A stretch of 10,153 bases of DNA from Actinomycetes bacterium (GTDB taxonomy: Bacteria; Actinomycetota; Acidimicrobiia; Acidimicrobiales; RAAP-2): the NCBI GenBank assembly GCA_021850345.1, contig JAJZMN010000061.1, forward strand, positions 1 to 10,153, in the 5' to 3' direction. Numbering within the stretch: the first letter of the stretch is position 1; each line of letters begins with the position of its first letter. The position numbers were made by a program, and so were the translations under genes. Under the pieces are notes generated by a model. It had not been told where the DNA came from, searched no databases, and was given only the letters and a program-made list of their open reading frames with translations. Positions 8,930 to 10,153 of this stretch are shown here, piece by piece.

Positions 8930-8935
8930 ATGATA
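8930..8935 (-). promoter_or_regulatory. Candidate -10 box giving a leaderless cbs-metB transcript
   Basis: TATCAT on the minus strand matches TATAAT at 5 of 6 bases in a very GC-rich context, and ends 7 nt before the GTG at 8922. Transcription would begin at or one base before that GTG, which has no Shine-Dalgarno. The box argues both for a promoter between otsB and cbs and for use of the distal start codon. No convincing -35 is seen. Confidence 0.5.
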
Positions 8936-9004
8936 CCGAGGGCGCTGGATGCGGCGGCTCCGACAGGGCCGTCGACCGGACCCGCCCCCGGGGCCCCCGC
9001 TCAT

Positions 9005-9099
9005 CCCGCAGCGAGTGCCTCTTCCCGCAGAGAGTCCCTCATCCCGCAGAGAGTCCCTCTTCCCGCAGAGAGTCCCTCATCCCGCAGCGAGCGCCTCGA
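9005..9099. repeat. Tandem repeat, 19 nt x 5, overlapping the 3' end of otsB
   Basis: Units of 19 nt begin at 9005, 9024, 9043, 9062 and 9081. Consensus on the plus strand is CCCGCAGAGAGTCCCTC followed by AT or TT. The three central copies are identical apart from an alternating AT/TT end, giving a 38-nt higher-order period. The two outer copies are diverged. The last copy encodes the final residues of otsB (LEALAAG) and the fourth contains its TGA, so the array appears to have grown from the gene's own 3' end. On the minus strand the AT-type units carry ATGA. No unique spacers are present, so it is not CRISPR. Confidence 0.94.
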
Positions 9100-9856
9100 G
9101 CAGCGCGACGGCGGCTTCGGGTCCGTCGACCGTGATGTCGGCCATCGCCACGACTTCGGGCGCGCTCTCGGCATCGACGACGGCGACGGTGACGGTCGTC
9201 GCGCCGGCACGTCTCAACGCCGAGACCGCCTCGAACGCGGGAAGATCGCCGAGGTCGTCTCCGAAGCAGGCGACGACCGGACGACCGGTTCCGAGGCGGG
9301 TGACGACGGTGCCCTTGTCCGCGGCGACCGGCGGCCGCAGCTCGAGGGACATCCGGCCCGGCTGCGGGTTGAGCCCGGTGCGCTCGGCCGCGGCCGCGAC
9401 AGCCTCTCGCGCCCAACGTTCCTCTGCCGGTGCCCGTCGCCAGTGCACCGTCACCGACAACCCTTTCGGCTCCACTCCGACACCCGGCGGCGCGTCGGCG
9501 AGCAGCGCGGTGGTCACCTCTTCGACGCTGCGTCGCCACGCCTCCGCTGCAGGATCACGCCGAAGGATGCCATCGGCGCCGATCTCCTCCATGCCGTAGA
9601 GCCCGGCGAGGTAGACACCGGTGGGGCGGCCGAGGGCGCGCTCGAGATACGACACCGGCCGCCCCGACACCACGGCGACGAGGCCGAGCCGCGCACCGAG
9701 CCGGGAGAGCAACGACGGCACGCCCGGCACCGGTTGGGCCCCTCCGGGGTCGTCGACGATCGGCGCGAGCGTGCCGTCGTAGTCGAGGAAGAGCGCTGCC
9801 TCGGCCGCTCGGACCACCAACGGCGCGAAGAGGCGGGGGAGGTCGGCGCCGGGCAC
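9077..9856 (-). CDS. otsB: Trehalose-6-phosphate phosphatase (HAD superfamily, OtsB)
   Basis: Hydrolyses trehalose-6-phosphate to trehalose, the second step after OtsA. 259 aa, normal for bacterial OtsB. HAD motifs are complete: nucleophile D25 and acid D27 in LDYDGTL, VSGR at 63-66, K181 in ADKG, and the metal-binding FGDDLGD with D200, D201 and D204. GLYGMEEIG at 85-93 matches the family's GxHGxE region, and a small cap domain lies between about residues 95 and 180. The start is taken as the GTG at 9856, 31 nt after the stop of the upstream gene. It has no clear ribosome site and no ATG is available, so the start is uncertain by some residues. The cap could accept another sugar phosphate, and with gpgS nearby a glucosyl-3-phosphoglycerate phosphatase side activity is conceivable, but the motifs favour trehalose phosphatase. 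Its end lies within the 19-nt repeats. Confidence 0.93.
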   Translation of the reverse strand: MPGADLPRLFAPLVVRAAEAALFLDYDGTLAPIVDDPGGAQPVPGVPSLLSRLGARLGLVAVVSGRPVSYLERALGRPTGVYLAGLYGMEEIGADGILRRDPAAEAWRRSVEEVTTALLADAPPGVGVEPKGLSVTVHWRRAPAEERWAREAVAAAAERTGLNPQPGRMSLELRPPVAADKGTVVTRLGTGRPVVACFGDDLGDLPAFEAVSALRRAGATTVTVAVVDAESAPEVVAMADITVDGPEAAVALLEALAAG

Positions 9857-9887
9857 GTCGTCGGGGGGTTCCGAGCGAGGGATGAAC

Positions 9888-10153
9888 TCAGCCGGAGCTG
9901 GCGGGGACCTTGGCCGCGAGGTCGTTGCCGGCGACGACCACGATGTCCGCCTGTGTGATGCCGGCGACCGGCACGACCCCCGCGATGGGCTTCACCGACG
10001 ACGACGGGAGCCCGAGCGCCGCCGCGGCGGCCAGGGCGTCCTGCTGCCGGCCAGTCGCGTAGTAGATCGTCGATGTCGTCTCGGCTGTGGTGGCGGTTAC
10101 CGGTGTGAGCGTGCCCCACCCTGCCGCGGCGAGCTTGCCGGAGAAGTAGGTGG
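9888..10153 (-). CDS. LytR_C-domain protein, C-terminal part (5' end outside the window)
   Basis: An open frame enters from the right edge and ends with TGA at 9888-9890, giving 87 residues with no start inside the window. The visible part begins TYFSGKLAAAGWGTLTPVTA, continues with TSTIYYATGRQQDALAAAAALG (strand, then helix) and ends with an ADIVVVAGNDLA strand. That order fits the second half of the LytR_C domain, found at the C-terminus of LytR-CpsA-Psr cell-wall ligases and, without the catalytic part, in small actinobacterial membrane-anchored proteins. Which of these applies cannot be seen. The short PASSG tail follows the domain. otsB starts 31 nt downstream, so the two probably share a transcript. 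Confidence 0.8.
   Translation of the reverse strand, partial: TYFSGKLAAAGWGTLTPVTATTAETTSTIYYATGRQQDALAAAAALGLPSSSVKPIAGVVPVAGITQADIVVVAGNDLAAKVPASSG

Noticed and set aside
9005..9099. CRISPR array for the evenly spaced repeats (also considered at 3580-3663)
   Set aside because: Units are directly contiguous without unique spacers and there are no cas genes; both are simple tandem repeats.
7651..9135. A 494-codon plus-strand frame opposite cbs and the 19-nt repeats
   Set aside because: Antisense to cbs, with no ribosome site or domain. It passes through the tandem array, which explains its length.

Overview
The window is a compact, very GC-rich stretch of chromosome with GTG starts and a CIRCE-controlled groEL. 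The GT81 glucosyl-3-phosphoglycerate synthase, the cysteine-type sulfur carrier CysO and the mycobacterial-like cystathionine beta-synthase/gamma-synthase pair all point to an actinomycete (Actinomycetota). A deep-branching group such as Acidimicrobiia is plausible but is an inference. I see no phage, transposon, CRISPR or RNA gene. The content is core and central metabolism, with a few unusual details.

Layout. 33-1652 (-) is groEL, without groES beside it, preceded by a textbook CIRCE operator at 1712-1738. 1873-3410 (-) is a two-gene unit, thrC then cysO, overlapping by 10 nt. 3411-3688 is a divergent intergenic region holding four copies of a 21-nt tandem repeat. 3689-4510 (+) is gpgS and 4617-6035 (+) is otsA (trehalose-6-phosphate synthase). 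A GC-rich hairpin lies at the convergent end of otsA. 6095-8922 (-) is the transsulfuration pair cbs then metB, 5 nt apart. 8923-9076 is an intergenic spacer, mostly a 19-nt tandem repeat that grows out of the 3' end of otsB (9077-9856, -). 9888-10153 (-) is the C-terminal end of a LytR_C-domain protein that continues beyond the window.

How the genes fit together. gpgS, otsA and otsB form a split sugar module: glucosylglycerate-type compounds plus trehalose, with the trehalose phosphatase displaced about 3 kb from its synthase. thrC, cysO, metB and cbs form a second theme, the homoserine/threonine branch and sulfur amino acids: phosphohomoserine to threonine, a sulfur carrier protein, and interconversion of homocysteine, cystathionine and cysteine. 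groEL is a separate, HrcA-type heat-shock unit.

Most worth a second look: the sulfur carrier ends in Gly-Gly-Ala rather than a free Gly-Gly, which implies a processing step like that of the HcyS-Ala carrier of Wolinella. The cystathionine beta-synthase carries an N-terminal extension of about 105 residues whose distal start is supported by a well-placed TATCAT -10 box. Three unrelated tandem repeats border the sugar genes, two of them overlapping stop codons.
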